NCBI GenBank assembly: GCA_905221605.1
Contig: CAJNDS010002644.1
Coordinates: 162,001-226,000, forward strand
From: Symbiodinium natans
Lineage: Eukaryota; Sar; Dinophyceae; Suessiales; Symbiodiniaceae
Reading direction: 5' to 3'
Length of the DNA stretch: 64,000 nt
Shown: positions 43,566 to 53,641 of the stretch, piece after piece
Layout of the letters: every line of letters begins with the position of its first letter
Position numbering within the stretch: the first letter of the stretch is position 1
Program-made: the position numbers and the translations under genes
The notes under the pieces: model-generated
Databases searched by the model: none
Seen by the model: the letters and a program-made list of their open reading frames with translations, nothing else
What the model was told of the DNA's origin: nothing

Positions 43566-43890
43566 AAACCCTAAACTCTAGACCCCAAACCCCAAACCCC
43601 AAACCCCAAACCCCAAACCCCAAACCCCAAACCCCAAACCCCAAACCCCAAACCCCAAACCCTAACCCCCAGACCCTAAACCCTAAACCCTAAACCCCAA
43701 ACCCTAAACTCTGAACAGCAACTGCAAGTGGAGCCTCGTCCTTTAAACAAAAAGAAGGAACCCGGTTGGCCCGTTCAAAAAAAAACCTAACAAACAGAGT
43801 TTAGGGTTTGGGGTTTAGGGTTTGGGGTTTGGGGTTTAGGGGTTAGGGTTTGGGGTTTGGGGTTTGGGGTTTGGGGTTTGGGGTTTAAAC
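43566..43890. repeat. Paired CCCCAAA and TTTGGGG variant tracts
   Basis: A homogeneous CCCCAAA block (43584-43660, about eleven units) is followed after a short spacer by its complement (TTTGGGG with some TTTAGGG, 43799-43890). The same variant dominates both orientations. Confidence 0.85.
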
Positions 43891-43899
43891 TGAGTGTGT

Positions 43900-46800
43900 C
43901 CTCTCAAACTTTACAGAGGGAAATATGAAAATCCCAAGACCCTACCCAGGCACCTGATATGGGGCCGGGAGCTCGAAACCCTAGAGCGGTTTAGGCTTTA
44001 GGGTTTAGGGTTTAGGTTTAGGGCTTAGGGTTTAGGGTTTAGGGTAAAACCTGGCCAGAAGAAGCTCTCTAAACAACCCAAAAAATCCAAACCCGCAACA
44101 ACTCAACAAAAAGCCTCGAAACCCATACAACCCAATCCCTGAAAAGCAACAAAACAAACGGCCTAACGCCGCGGACTCCGCCAACCCGGCCAAGGCGCCA
44201 TCGGTTCGCACATCGTGTCCTTCCCAGCTTTGCAGAAGTTGAGGTATTAAGATTTGGGTTTGGGGCTTAGGGCTTGGGACCCTAAACCCTAAACCCTAAA
44301 CCCTAAACCCTAAACTTTAGGGTTTAGGGACTGGGGTGGGGGGGGGTACAATTCAGGTGCGTAGGGCGTGTTTAGAGCTTAGGATTCTAGGGCTTCAGGT
44401 TTCGCGGTGTTCGGGTTTTGGGGTTCAGGGTTTTGTTGTTGTTCGGGCCTTTTAGGCATCAGCACTTTAGGACTTAACACAGTTTAGGGTTTATAGGGTT
44501 TAGGTTTCAGCGCTTTAGGATTTAAGGGTCTTTGGGGGGTTCAGGGTTTGCATGTTACCCTAAACCCTAAACCCTAAAGCACTGTGCAGGGCTTCACCAC
44601 AGGTCCGCTGGGTTTGGGGGGGGGGGGGGGGGGGGGTCGCTTTGGGGCAGCACTCTAGCTCTGGTTCTGCCTTTTGACTTCTTGGGTTTAGGGTTTAGGG
44701 GCCCTACAAAAGCAGCCTTTCGCCAAAGCCAACCTTAACAAATCCCATATCCAACAGTATGAGTAAGCGTCTAGTGGTTCGCTACAGACACAAAAAAAAG
44801 AAAACTCCCTTTAAAACCCTAAACCTTCAATTGTAAACCCTGGGCCCTCAACCCTAAAGCCCTTATTGGGGTTTGGGGCTAGGGTTTAGGGCTAGGGTTT
44901 AAGGCTGGGGTTTAGGGCTAGGGTTGTTTAGGGCTAGGGTTTAGGGCCCGGGCGTGTCCCGGCATGACATGGGTCCCCTGGCCTGTTCCCAGCAATGCCC
45001 AGGCTTCGGAAGCGCCAAGTTGCCCTTGTAGGCTGAGGGCTTACAGGGTTTAGGGTTTGGGGTTTGGGGTTTGGGGTTTGGGGTTTAGGGTTTAGGGTTT
45101 AGGGTTTAGGGTTTAGGGTTTGGGGTTTGGGGTTTAGGGTTTAGGGGTTGGGGTTTAGGGGTTGGGATGTTCCCGGTTATACTAACAGTCCGTAGTGGGG
45201 ATTATAACAGGGGGTACTGCTAGTGTAAGGGGGCACATCTCAATGTAAAGGGTTTAGGGTTTGGGGCTCAGGCTTTAGGGCTTGTTCAGGGTTTAAGTTT
45301 AGGGTTTGGGGTTTAGGGTTTAGGGTTTGGGGTGTAGGGATTGGGGTTTACGGTTTAGAGTTCAGGGCTTAAGACTCGGAGGCTTATGGGTAAGGGTTTA
45401 AATAAGGGTTTGGGGTTTAGGCTTTAAGGGTTTAGAGGGTTTAGGGTTTAAACGGTTTGGGGCCTAGGGTTTTTGCGTTAAAGGCTGAAAAGTTTCGGTT
45501 TTAAAAGGGTTGGGGTTCGGGGCTCAGGGCCACGTACTCGCAGATGGAGCTCCCGTTTCGTCTTCTTCTAGAGGTGCGCAAACAACTCCTAGACAGCCCC
45601 CAAGCTAATAAGGAACAGGTCTCCCCTTTTATAAGAAACCTAGTAGCCCCAATAAATAAGATAAAACGCACAATATAGATGTAAAAAACACACATCTATA
45701 TATGTACAATATAAGGGCATATGTGTATATATTCATTGTTTACTCTTTTTTGGCGGAGGTTGGGGGTTAAGGTTTGGGGTTTAGGGGCCACTGGGAGATC
45801 AAGCTATGCCCCCCTGTGTTGGCATTAGGGTTTAGGGTTTACGGTTTAGGGTTTAGGGTTTAGGGTTTAGGGTTTAGGGTTTAGGGCATACAAAGCGTGT
45901 GCCCCACCAGAAAAACTATCCTGAGCATCGCCTTCCTTGACTGGAACTCCATAGCCCAAACCCCTAAACCCTAGACCCTAAGCCCCTAAACCCTCAAAAC
46001 CCCGAAGACCCTAATCCCCTGTACCGGTGTCCGGAATTTCTCATCGCCCTCTTGTCTGAAACTACTTGCTGAGCACCACACGTTCCCGCAGATACCCTGA
46101 ATTGGCTCCCAAAACGCTCATGAGCCCTAATGAACCCTGAACCACCACGAGCCTAGAATCCCACTGTGGTCCCTGAAGCCAGCCCGAAGCCGTAGACCTT
46201 AAACCATCCCGAGCCGAACCATCAACCCTCAACCCTAAACTGAAGGGACTAGGGAGGGATCGCTTGCAAGGTCATCACAGGGGTATCTTTGGGGGCTGTA
46301 TTGGGGCTGCTTAGGTGTAGTTATAGGGACTACAGAACATACGCAAATGCAGTGGGATTCAGGGCTTTTAGATAAAGATCCTAAATCCTGAGACACGTCC
46401 AGCCCAGACCTGAACCCACGCAGCTTTGAGAGCAGAGCTCACCCGGAGGCTCATGGGTCGTAACAAGTGGGGCTATCGGCTGCCTCGTCTACCTTCAATA
46501 CACTGAACCCTAAACCCTAAACCCTAAACCCTAAACCCTAAACCCTAAACCCTAAACCCTAAACCCTAAACCCGACTGTGGGCTCCACTTCCTTTCTGCG
46601 GGGAAAAGTGGCCTTCTATCTCTTGCAGGAGCTGACATTCTCTGCCCTAATGACGTTCATAAGTACCTTTCCAAGACCAATAGCATTTCAATCAAGTTCA
46701 AGAGGTCTTTTAGGGGCTCTTATTGTAACCGCCCCAGAAGTCCTAATGACTAAAGTGGAAAAAAGCACAAAAAACACAATGCAGTGAGTGTACGAACAAA

Positions 46801-47200
46801 GCGTGATTTTAATGTGGGCTTCTTTGTACAGCATTTTGCGGTTTTAAAGGGGCGGCAATTAAGAATAGTACGCCCTACGGTAAACTGCAGAAAGTTGGGA
46901 CATGGTTTAAGGATGATTAGAGCTGGGATTCCCTTTCGTATACCTTTTCGGGTATGGGGACAAGGATGTTCCAACTTTTTGGAGTGCACCCTAAACCCTA
47001 AACCCGGACGCCTTGAGAGACGCCAGCGAGGGATCGAACTCGGGAAGCTTGTCCGCAATCGCCTCGTCCTTGCTGGATGGAGAGAACCTCAGAGCGGTTT
47101 GGGGTCTAGGGTTTAGGGTTTATAGGGCTGATGTGTGTTTTTTGTTGGTGTTGTTTGGGTTGTTCGGGTTTAGGGTTTATAGGGTTATGTTTGTTTTTTG
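43900..47200. other. Telomeric and variant tracts, no convincing gene
   Basis: Tracts at 43990-44045, 44279-44315, 45050-45165 (mixed TTTGGGG/TTTAGGG), 45828-45885 and 46505-46575. A 21-G run lies at 44616-44636. Between 46580 and 46985 the sequence is unique and AT-richer with modest frames on both strands (46578-46787 plus; 46750-47058 minus). None shows a recognisable domain, and the frames after it run into telomeric repeats. Confidence 0.55.
45162..45243 (+). mobile_element. MITE-like family A, short copy
   Basis: TTGGGATGTTCCCGGTTATA, CTAACAGTCC… faces CTAGTGTAAGGGGGCACATC…TCAA. The central arms are deleted compared with the copy at 4044. A telomeric variant tract abuts its left end directly. 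Confidence 0.7.
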
Positions 47201-47219
47201 TTTTTTGTTCTTCGGGTTC

Positions 47220-47330
47220 TTCGGGTTTATAGGGTTTATAGGGTTTGTAGGGTTTACAGGGTTTGTAGGGTTTGTAGGGTTTAAAGGTTTTAGAGGGTTT
47301 ATAGGGTTCATAGGGTTCATGGGATATATA
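47220..47330 (+). repeat. TTTATAGGG variant array
   Basis: About ten 9-10 base units such as GGGTTTATA, GGGTTTGTA and GGGTTCATA. This is a telomeric derivative with two or three extra bases, amplified locally. Confidence 0.8.
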
Positions 47331-47421
47331 GGCCTAAGCCCCCCCTGAATCCCGAAACTTCTCAGGACTATACTCCCCCTTAGAACCTTAATAAGAATAT
47401 TTGTTGACATCCTCTTGGGTT

Positions 47422-47538
47422 TTAGATGAACAAAAATACAAAATGATTCGCCAGGGGGATATAGAGGAGAGCCGCTTCTTCATCGTCGTCGTCGGCTCCG
47501 CGGTACTGCTTGATGCGGGCGAGCTTAACCTGCACCAT
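47422..47538 (-). CDS. Possible small exon or ORF, function unknown
   Basis: An ATG opens 38 codons; the first 30 (MVQVKLARIKQYRG, then an acidic DDDDEEAA stretch and LLYIPLA) look protein-like. The remainder (NHFVFLFI) reads into sequence resembling the edge of family M, so the true coding part may stop near 47450 at a splice site. It lies on the same strand as the ORF at 47749-48216 and could be a downstream exon of the same gene. No family recognised. Confidence 0.35.
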   Translation of the reverse strand: MVQVKLARIKQYRGADDDDEEAALLYIPLANHFVFLFI

Positions 47539-47556
47539 TGTACAATGGTGCAGGTT
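47527..47556. repeat. Perfect 30-bp palindrome at possible start codon
   Basis: AACCTGCACCATTGT followed directly by its exact reverse complement, without spacer. The minus-strand ATG of the neighbouring small ORF lies in it. Confidence 0.85.
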
Positions 47557-47614
47557 TGGGGTTTAGAGCTTAGGGTTTAGGGTTTAGGGTTTAGGGTTCA
47601 GGGTTTGGGGCTTG

Positions 47615-47657
47615 CGATTTAAAATGATCATGCTTGTTCCTTCTTGGGTTTATGTAT
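47615..47657 (+). mobile_element. Family M fragment
   Basis: GATTTAAAATGATC…TGTTCCTTCTTGGGTTTATG matches the left interior of the copy that begins at 47658, giving two partial copies in tandem behind a telomeric tract. Confidence 0.5.
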
Positions 47658-47758
47658 TCATTGTTGGGGTACGATTTAAAATAATCCCTTGTGTTCCTTA
47701 CTGGGTTTAAGCTAAAGCTTAAGTATTCATAAAAATGCAAAAAGATTCTCAACAATGA
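47658..47758 (+). mobile_element. MITE-like family M, copy 1
   Basis: TCATTGTTGGGGTA and TCTCAACAATGA are inverted ends. The interior TGTTCCTTACTGGGTTTAAG and ATTCATAAAAATGCAAAAAG matches copy 2 at 48238. Its right terminus supplies the last codons and TGA stop of the adjoining minus-strand ORF, and on that strand begins with GTCATTGTTGAG, a possible GT splice donor. Confidence 0.65.
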
Positions 47759-48216
47759 CCCAGCAACACCGGGGCGAGTGGCGTGGGTGAGCTTGACACA
47801 GGGGCGGCTGGCGCGGGTGAAGCCAATGGAAGGGTGCCTGGTGTGGTCGCGGTGGGCGTCGTGGGGCTTTCTGGTGAAGCCACAGTGGTAGACACGGGGG
47901 CGGGTGGCGTGGTCGCAGTGGGCGTTGTGGGGCTAACTGGTGGAGCCACCGTGGTAGCAGCAGGAGCTACCATGGCGGCCGTGGTCAGGGAGGGTGTTGT
48001 CGACTGTGGCTCAGCCGGTGCTGTGTCCAGCTGGTAGTTGAAGGTCACGTGCTGGAGCTCGTTGCCGCCCAGGGCTGTCTTCTGTACCTGGCAAGGATAA
48101 TGCTGTCCTATTCTAGGCAGGGGCATTTCAGGCATCACACATCTCTCAAGATTCGACACTCGCTCACGTGATTCCCGCGGCTTCCAGACAGCGGAGAACT
48201 TTACACTTTCGGACAT
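47749..48216 (-). CDS. Hypothetical protein or exon with Thr/Pro/Ala-rich tail
   Basis: 155 codons from MSESVKFSAVWKPRESRERV. Residues 1-70 look like a normal folded segment (two Cys, CVMPEMPLPRIGQHYPC). Residues 71-150 are Thr/Pro/Ala/Ser rich and contain a near-duplicate of about 22 residues (TTVAxPxSPTTPTATTPxxx). Such tails are often extended or O-glycosylated linkers. The last three codons (GHC) and the stop lie in a family M element, and a second family M copy starts 22 bp upstream of the ATG. This is therefore probably an internal exon between two M elements and not a whole gene. Function not recognised. Confidence 0.5.
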   Translation of the reverse strand: MSESVKFSAVWKPRESRERVSNLERCVMPEMPLPRIGQHYPCQVQKTALGGNELQHVTFNYQLDTAPAEPQSTTPSLTTAAMVAPAATTVAPPVSPTTPTATTPPAPVSTTVASPESPTTPTATTPGTLPLASPAPAAPVSSSPTPLAPVLLGHC

Positions 48217-48237
48217 GGCCGGGGCTCGTCTCTAGTT

Positions 48238-48325
48238 CATAGTTGGGATAATACTGGAAATTTTAAGTTATATTCCTCATTGGGTTTAAGTACCCTTAAA
48301 AATGTAACATGGTACCCAACTATGA
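48238..48325 (+). mobile_element. MITE-like family M, copy 2
   Basis: TCATAGTTGGG and CCCAACTATGA are perfect 11-bp inverted ends, 88 bp in all. The interior TTCCTCATTGGGTTTAAGTA and CTTAAAAATG matches copy 1. On the minus strand it is followed by AACTAG before the ORF, a possible AG acceptor. Confidence 0.7.
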
Positions 48326-48858
48326 CAAAGGTCTAATGCAAGCCACAGCCCTGAGCCCTGAACACCCGAGGGCTCTCCGAAAGGGGTCAGCTTGGTCTTA
48401 AGAAGGGTTCAGGGCATTTTGGGGTTTAGGGTTTAGGGTTTAGGGATTTCGGGCCTGGGGTATGTAGTGTTTGGGGTATGTAAGGCACATATAAAGCACC
48501 TTGTGGAGACAACTGCCCTACTGATTCCTCCAAAGACAAGACAGCACAGGATAGCTCTGCTTCAATCTGGTTCTTGCCTTGGGGGTAGCATATAATCACC
48601 GCCATGTGGAAAACTGCCATGAACCTTGACGCAGGTTTAGACGAGCCTGAGATTGCGAATTGCGACCACCGGGTTTAGGGAAAAGATAGTAAACCCTAAG
48701 CCCTACAACCCTAAGCCCTAAACCCTAAACCCTAAACCCTAAACCCTACACCCTAAAGTGTTTCGGGTTGAGGCTACAAGGGGCTCCATGTCCCTGAAAA
48801 ACACCCCCACACTGGGGCCCTCAATTCTGCGGTTCCCTTCGGGGGTCCCTGAAGTTTC

Positions 48859-48973
48859 TGGTACTTGTTAAGCAATGATAACGTACTTACAACCATATTA
48901 GGGCACTTAAGGGGCTTATAGGTGGGTTATAAGTACGGTTGTAATTGGTTAATGAGTACCATGAACCTCCAAG
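48859..48973 (+). mobile_element. MITE-like family C, copy 2
   Basis: Left end trimmed (starts GGTACTTGTTAAGCAATGA); right end AATTGGTTAATGAGTACC then ATGAACCTCCAAGC is intact. The interior AACCATATTAGGGCACTTAA and GGGGCTTATA matches other C copies. Confidence 0.7.
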
Positions 48974-49624
48974 CATAACTTCGAGAACTGACCATCTAAC
49001 CCCCGGCCTGAACCGGCGCGCTGTCAGGCGTGGTTGGGGTCCCATAGAGACGGCCCTGATCTGGGTTTAGGGTTTAGGGCTTAGGGTTTAGGGTCTAGGG
49101 TCTAGGGTTTAGGGCCCTCACCCTAAGCACGTCGACACAAACTTAAGACACGGTTCAGGGCTCAGGGTTTAAGGCTTAAGGTTTACGGGTCTTGGTGCAG
49201 CACCGGCATCGCTCACCCTCCCAGCCCACTGCACACGCGGTTTCTAGGGTTTCAGACCTTAAGGGAAGCCCAAAACCCCTGAAACTCCAAACCCGGCTTT
49301 CGATGCAGGATGGCATGTAAGGGGGGACCTTGGGGGAGGGTAGTAGCCAGAGCAGCTGCCGGTGGCTTAAAGATTTTGGGCTACGTTTGGGTTTTGGAGG
49401 TTTAGGGGCTTACGGTGGGTTAGGGTTTAGGCGTTGAGGGTTGAGGGTTTGGGGTTCGCTAACCCAGGAGGCCCTTTTGGAATCTGCGTGGCCCCAAAAA
49501 CGTGTGGCCAACTGCAGCCTTGCGCGTTTGTTCCAGAAACGGTTTAGGGAAATGGGGGTTTCGGCTTTTGGGGGGCCGTCAGGGTTGCAAGGGTTGTCCC
49601 TCTCTCCCCTACCCCCACCCCTCT

Positions 49625-49716
49625 AAACACTAGACCCTCGGAACCTCTACAAAAATGTAGACCCTAAAACTCCACAAAACACTAGACCCTCAAAACCTCT
49701 ACAAAAGTTGCAGACC
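49625..49716 (+). repeat. 52-bp tandem duplication
   Basis: AAACACTAGACCCTC…ACCTCTACAAAA…AGACCCTAAAAC occurs twice with a 52-bp period. Confidence 0.75.
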
Positions 49717-49849
49717 CTAAAACCCACTAACCCTAAACCCTAAACCCTAAACCCTAAACAAGCCCTCAGCCGGCCTCAATGGGGTCAAACTGGAGCCAGC
49801 TGGGCCAAGTCCCGCCAGGGGCGGCCATGGCTGTGTACGTCCTGGGCTG

Positions 49850-50170
49850 GGTTTAGGGTTTAGGGTTTAGGGTTTAGGGTTTAGGGTTTAGGGTTTAGGG
49901 TTTAGGGTTTAGGGTTTAGGGTTTAGGGTTTAGGGTTTAGGTTAGGGTTTAGGGTTTAGGGTTTAGGGTTTAGGGTTTAGGGTTTAGGGTTTAGGGTTTA
50001 GGGTTTAGGGTTTAGGGTTTAGGGTTTAGGGTTTAGGGTTTAGGGTTTAGGGTTTAGGGTTTAGGGTTTAGGGTTTAGGGTTTCGGGTTTCGGGTTTAGG
50101 GTTTCGGGTTTAGGGTTTAGGGTTTAGGGTTTAGGGATTAGGTTTAGGGTTTAGGTTTAGGGTTTAGGGC
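49850..50170 (+). repeat. Longest interstitial telomeric tract (TTTAGGG)n
   Basis: About forty-five units over 320 bp. The first 240 bp are almost perfect (one TTAGGG); the right end carries GTTTCGG and TTTAGG variants. No unique sequence resembling a chromosome end follows; the DNA continues on both sides. Confidence 0.93.
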
Positions 50171-50531
50171 TTCCCAAGTATCTCTAAGGGCTGGGTGCTC
50201 TGCCTGCTAGGTCCTTCGCACAAACGCAAAGCCGAAGCAAAACTAAGAACCTCGAAACATATAAAACAATGATCCTGGTATTGCCCTTTATAAGGAATAT
50301 ACCCTAAAACCTAAACCCTAAACCCTAAACCCTACACCCTAAACCCCAAACCCTAAACCCTAAACCCGAACCCCTAAACAATTTTTGGGGGTTCTTAAGC
50401 AAATAGTAGAGAAGGTAGGTAGTCAGGTAGGGTCGACCTGGGAGTGCATGGGTCGTTAGAACGGCACGCTTGGTACCACCAGTCTTGCTTGGCGATCTTG
50501 ACAAGCCGGTGCGCCCGTCTGATATCGCCCG

Positions 50532-51053
50532 TCAAGCCGAACGCAGCACCACGCCACAGCTGGAGCACAGCACGAGGTCCCCTGCCGTCGGGTTCCGCAA
50601 CTGGTCACGCAATTTGATGGCGCAGTTTACATTGACTCCGTGAGTTCCATCGTGCACGACACGATACGTGCCATCTTTCTTCTCAATGGCACCCAAGGAA
50701 GCTACGGACAAATCCGCACCGTACAAGGCACGCGAATGGAGCACAGGCATCTCGATCATGGCTTCTTCCTCAGCCTCTTTTAGGAACTGCTGTTGGACCC
50801 TCTGCGCATGCTCCTTGGCGGACAAGTAGTTCTCCCGATCCCGATCGCAACCCTCTGCAAACCTCTCTTCGGGAGACTTCCGCCATTTGGTTTTGCGCTC
50901 GAACACAGCCGGCACGCGAGGATTCTTCACCCCGACACCAATCCGAACGCCTTTTGCGAAAGAGGTGGAAGAGGAGAAGAAAGCCCTGTAGTCAGGATCC
51001 CCGGCATGCTGCAGCAACTCCTCCACCGCGGCAAGGCAAGCGGTTGCCCACAC
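50532..51053 (-). pseudogene. Retroelement polyprotein remnant: start of reverse transcriptase
   Basis: A 173-codon frame. The middle (NPRVPAVFERKTKWRKSPEE) and the acidic/Gln-rich helix (HAQRVQQQFLKEAEEEAM) lead to SLGAIEKKDGTYRVVHDGTH, then GVNVNCAIKLRDQLRNPTAG. The last part has the layout of the reverse transcriptase fingers region (R-V-V-H-D … V-N … D-Q … P). The frame ends soon after, before any YxDD catalytic palm motif, so the enzyme is 3' truncated. It resembles RT-bearing polyproteins frequent in dinoflagellate genomes. It connects by frameshift to the next entry upstream. Confidence 0.7.
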
Positions 51054-51433
51054 GGCCGCTCACGCACTGGTAGAGACGCACCCACGCTATCAAGAGCCTT
51101 GAAGATTGTATCTCGACCTTCTTGTATGAGCTCCGGCTTGAAGGGGCAGGTTACTATCTTGCCCTTTGTAAAGGAAGAAGCAAGCTGTTCGATGTCCAAC
51201 GATCTGCGTAACAAGCTCTCCAATTCATTTTCCAGCTCCTCCACGAACCGCGAGGAGTCGCAATCACTGGAATCTCTTCGGCAGTGAGGGGACCAGCGCC
51301 CAGGTGAACTGAGACGGAAACCATCGCACACGCCTTCAAGCTGGCCCATGAGATAAGAGGTGAGTGGAGGACCATGACCTCGCATGCCCTCTCCCAGCTT
51401 TGGCTCCTCGTCTTCATCAAAACTTGCGTCCAC
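51054..51433 (-). pseudogene. Retroelement polyprotein remnant: middle part
   Basis: In this frame the segment SSRFVEELENELESLLRRSL, then DIEQLASSFTKGKIVTCPFK and PELIQEGRDTIFKALDS, looks coding. It runs to about residue RERPCGQPLAL, after which coding appears to shift by one base into the frame of the RT piece (near 51045). Upstream the frame degenerates. No domain beyond a probable helix is identified. Confidence 0.5.
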
Positions 51434-51670
51434 GCTTGCCTCTGCGGAACGCTCTGGCCCCAGTTCTCAAGCAGCTTCATCGGTGCGTTCCCACTTCCAT
51501 TCGTCAAGGATTACTGGAACATGTGAGATGACAGCCTCCTCTGGCGTCTTCCGAGGTGCATGATCCAGTTGTGCAGCAGAAGCCCCAACCGCAGGCAACA
51601 ACTGGTTCGAAGCCTCGCTGGATGGTCACTCGGAGGGCCGCTCGGCACGCTTGACTTGCGGGCAAGCTGT

Positions 51671-51880
51671 TTAAGAGTGCTCACCAAGACAGCGCTGGCA
51701 AACGTGGGCAAACTTGCACTCTCTCTCTGCGCAACCTTTTGCCTTGTTGAAGAAGAAACAAATGAGCCGGCCATCACTTGCAAACTTGTGCTTCGCGATG
51801 GTCTTGCGCACACCCCCACAGCAGCGTGCAGCGAGCAGCGTGCAACGCGCAAAGCACAACACGCAACCGGCAACGCGCAA
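51671..51880 (-). pseudogene. Retroelement remnant: CCCH zinc-finger segment
   Basis: The frame contains KTIAKHKFASDGRLICFFFN followed by KAKGCAERECKFAHVC. This is C-x8-C-x4-C-x3-H, close to the CCCH zinc-finger pattern, with further Cys residues (CQRCLGEH) after it. Such a finger precedes the RT in similar dinoflagellate ORFs and probably binds RNA. The frame stops right after EHS; on the upstream side it runs into the AACGCAC array. The three pieces are in order on one strand, separated by breaks. Confidence 0.55.
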
Positions 51881-52500
51881 TGCTCAACGCGCAACACGCA
51901 CTGCGCACACGCGCCACGTGCAAACGCGCAAACGCACAACGCATCAACGCACAACGCACCAACGCACAACGCGCAACGCACAACGCACAACGCGCGACGC
52001 ACAATGCTCAACGTGCAAATGCACCTTCCAGAAAGCACGACGCGCAATGCAAGAACGTAAAATGCAACGCACAATGCGCAAAAGCACAACGCGCAACGCA
52101 CAAGGGCAACGCATCACAACGCGCAAGGCCCAACGCACAACGCACACCGTGAAATGCACAACGCACAACGCGCGACGCACAACGCGCAACGCGCAATGCA
52201 GCTTTCGCAACGTAGGTTCCGCAAGGCGCAACGCACAATGCACAAACACACAATGCACAATGCGCAACGCACGCACAACGCACAACGCGCTCTGCACAAC
52301 GTGCAATTCCCAAACGCGCAATGCTTAACGCACAACGCACGTCAACGCACAAAGCACAACGCACAACGCGCAACGCACAAAGGCACAACGCGCAACGCGC
52401 AACTGCACAAAGCGCAATGCACAACGCACAATTTCGCAACGCGTCTTAGCGCAAAGCGCAAGGCACACTGAGCACAACGCACAATACGCAACACTCTTCA
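51820..52500. repeat. Degenerate AACGCACAACGCGC array
   Basis: About 680 bp of AACGCAC, AACGCGC and AATGCAC heptamer-like units on the plus strand, with no fixed higher period. It begins within the retroelement remnant, where AGCAGCGTGCAGCGAGCAGC grades into the array. The many overlapping frames (Arg-Cys-Ala-Leu or Asn-Ala-Gln-Arg) are shadows. Confidence 0.88.
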
Positions 52501-52557
52501 TGGATGCATCAGTTCATCATCCGTAGCGGCTCTGCTGCACCATGAACTTTGACAAAC

Positions 52558-52662
52558 TGTCGGCTGCAATGATCGGCAGCCGACAAATCAAACAAAAATG
52601 GTCAAAAGCAGCATGCTAACACTTCGCGTGGCACGCAATAAAAATGATCATGCCACACGAAG
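52558..52662. repeat. Two adjacent hairpins
   Basis: TGTCGGCTGC/GCAGCCGACA (52558-52567 and 52576-52585) pair perfectly over an 8-base loop. CTTCGCGTGGCA/TGCCACACGAAG (52622-52633 and 52651-52662) pair with one mismatch. Both lie in the short unique gap between repeat arrays. Confidence 0.65.
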
Positions 52663-52739
52663 CGTAAGGTAGCCCAATGCACAATGCACGCACAATCCAA
52701 ACGCACAACGCGCAACGTGCAACGCGCAAATCACAGCCG

Positions 52740-53155
52740 GTGTTGAAGGAACTCCGTGGCAGCGTGCTGTAACTGCTGTTGCCCTCCACATACCTCACCG
52801 TAAAGACCTGTGGTTCCTCACCTCCAAGGGAAAGTGCAGAAGCATATTTCCACTTTCTCGCCTTTAAGCCAGTTGCAACTGTTGCAACCATCCGATTGGA
52901 ACGACTGCAATCCTCACACAAGCTTGCAATCACGGGCATTGCAAAAGCTGCCACCGGACGAACCCTGTGAAAAGCAAGGCGTGCTTGGAAAAGCTGAAGA
53001 AGGACTGCTTGACGCCTGCGACGCGGTGTGGGGTGCAAAAGAGTCTTTGGTCGGAATATAGCAAAAGAACAAGAAAAGGAACGAGAGACGCACCTGTCGC
53101 TTTGTCCAGCTGCTGGAATGACAGCAGCAACCACAAAGCTCGTCCGCGGGCGCAA
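52740..53155 (-). CDS. Possible coding fragment, function unknown
   Basis: Part of a 179-codon minus-strand frame. The stretch MPVIASLCEDCSRSNRMVAT, then GLKARKWKYASALSLGGEEP and QVFTVRYVEGNSSYSTLPRS, is of mixed, protein-like composition, unlike the array-derived ends of the frame (below 52740 it reads into AACGCAC units). I recognise no family. It is on the strand of the retroelement remnant and upstream of it, so it could be an older 5' part. Confidence 0.3.
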
Positions 53156-53189
53156 GAGTTTTTAGTACGGGCCCGCAAGCTTTCCACAA

Positions 53190-53350
53190 AATGCAAGAAC
53201 GTGCAACACGCAACACAATGCAAAACGCAGAATGCCAATGCAATGCACACGCACAATGCACGCGCGCAACGCACACACGTGCAATGTAACACACATTAAT
53301 GCCCGCGCACGCAACGCAGAATTTACAATGCATGCATATTCTGCAAGGCA
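53190..53350. repeat. Second AACGCAC-type array
   Basis: Shorter continuation of the same unit family, with CAATGCA variants. It is directly followed by a TTTAGGG tract (53363-53400). Confidence 0.8.
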
Positions 53351-53641
53351 CACTGGCAAAGTAGGGTTTAGGGTTTAGGGTTTAGGGTTTAGGGGTTAGG
53401 GCTGCACTTACAACTAAAGATTAACTTCGGAGGGTTCTTGTGTTCATCCTAGCCGATGAACCTTCCAGTCACGCTTTTTGGGTACCCTAAACCCTAAACC
53501 CTAAACCCCAAAAGGCAGTTTGCTAGGGCCAACCTGAGAAGGGGCGTCCTCTTTTGCACCCAATGGGTTTATAAGAACTCCTCACCCTATGAGAGGGAAT
53601 ATAAGGGTACCCCCAGACCGCGCACCCGGAAACCTAAACCC

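Noticed and set aside
46578-47116. Two consecutive plus-strand ORFs as a gene
   Set aside because: No recognisable domain, competing frame on the other strand, and the second one reads through telomeric repeats.
49850-50170. A true chromosome end
   Set aside because: Non-telomeric sequence continues for kilobases on both sides, so it is interstitial in this assembly.
50793-51287. 164-codon plus-strand ORF
   Set aside because: Antisense shadow of the retroelement remnant, which shows recognisable motifs on the minus strand.
51511-53359. Many overlapping Cys-Ala-Leu-Arg or Asn-Ala-Gln-Arg frames
   Set aside because: The AACGCAC array is open in several frames at once. Only the short CCCH segment and the 52740-53155 stretch look different.
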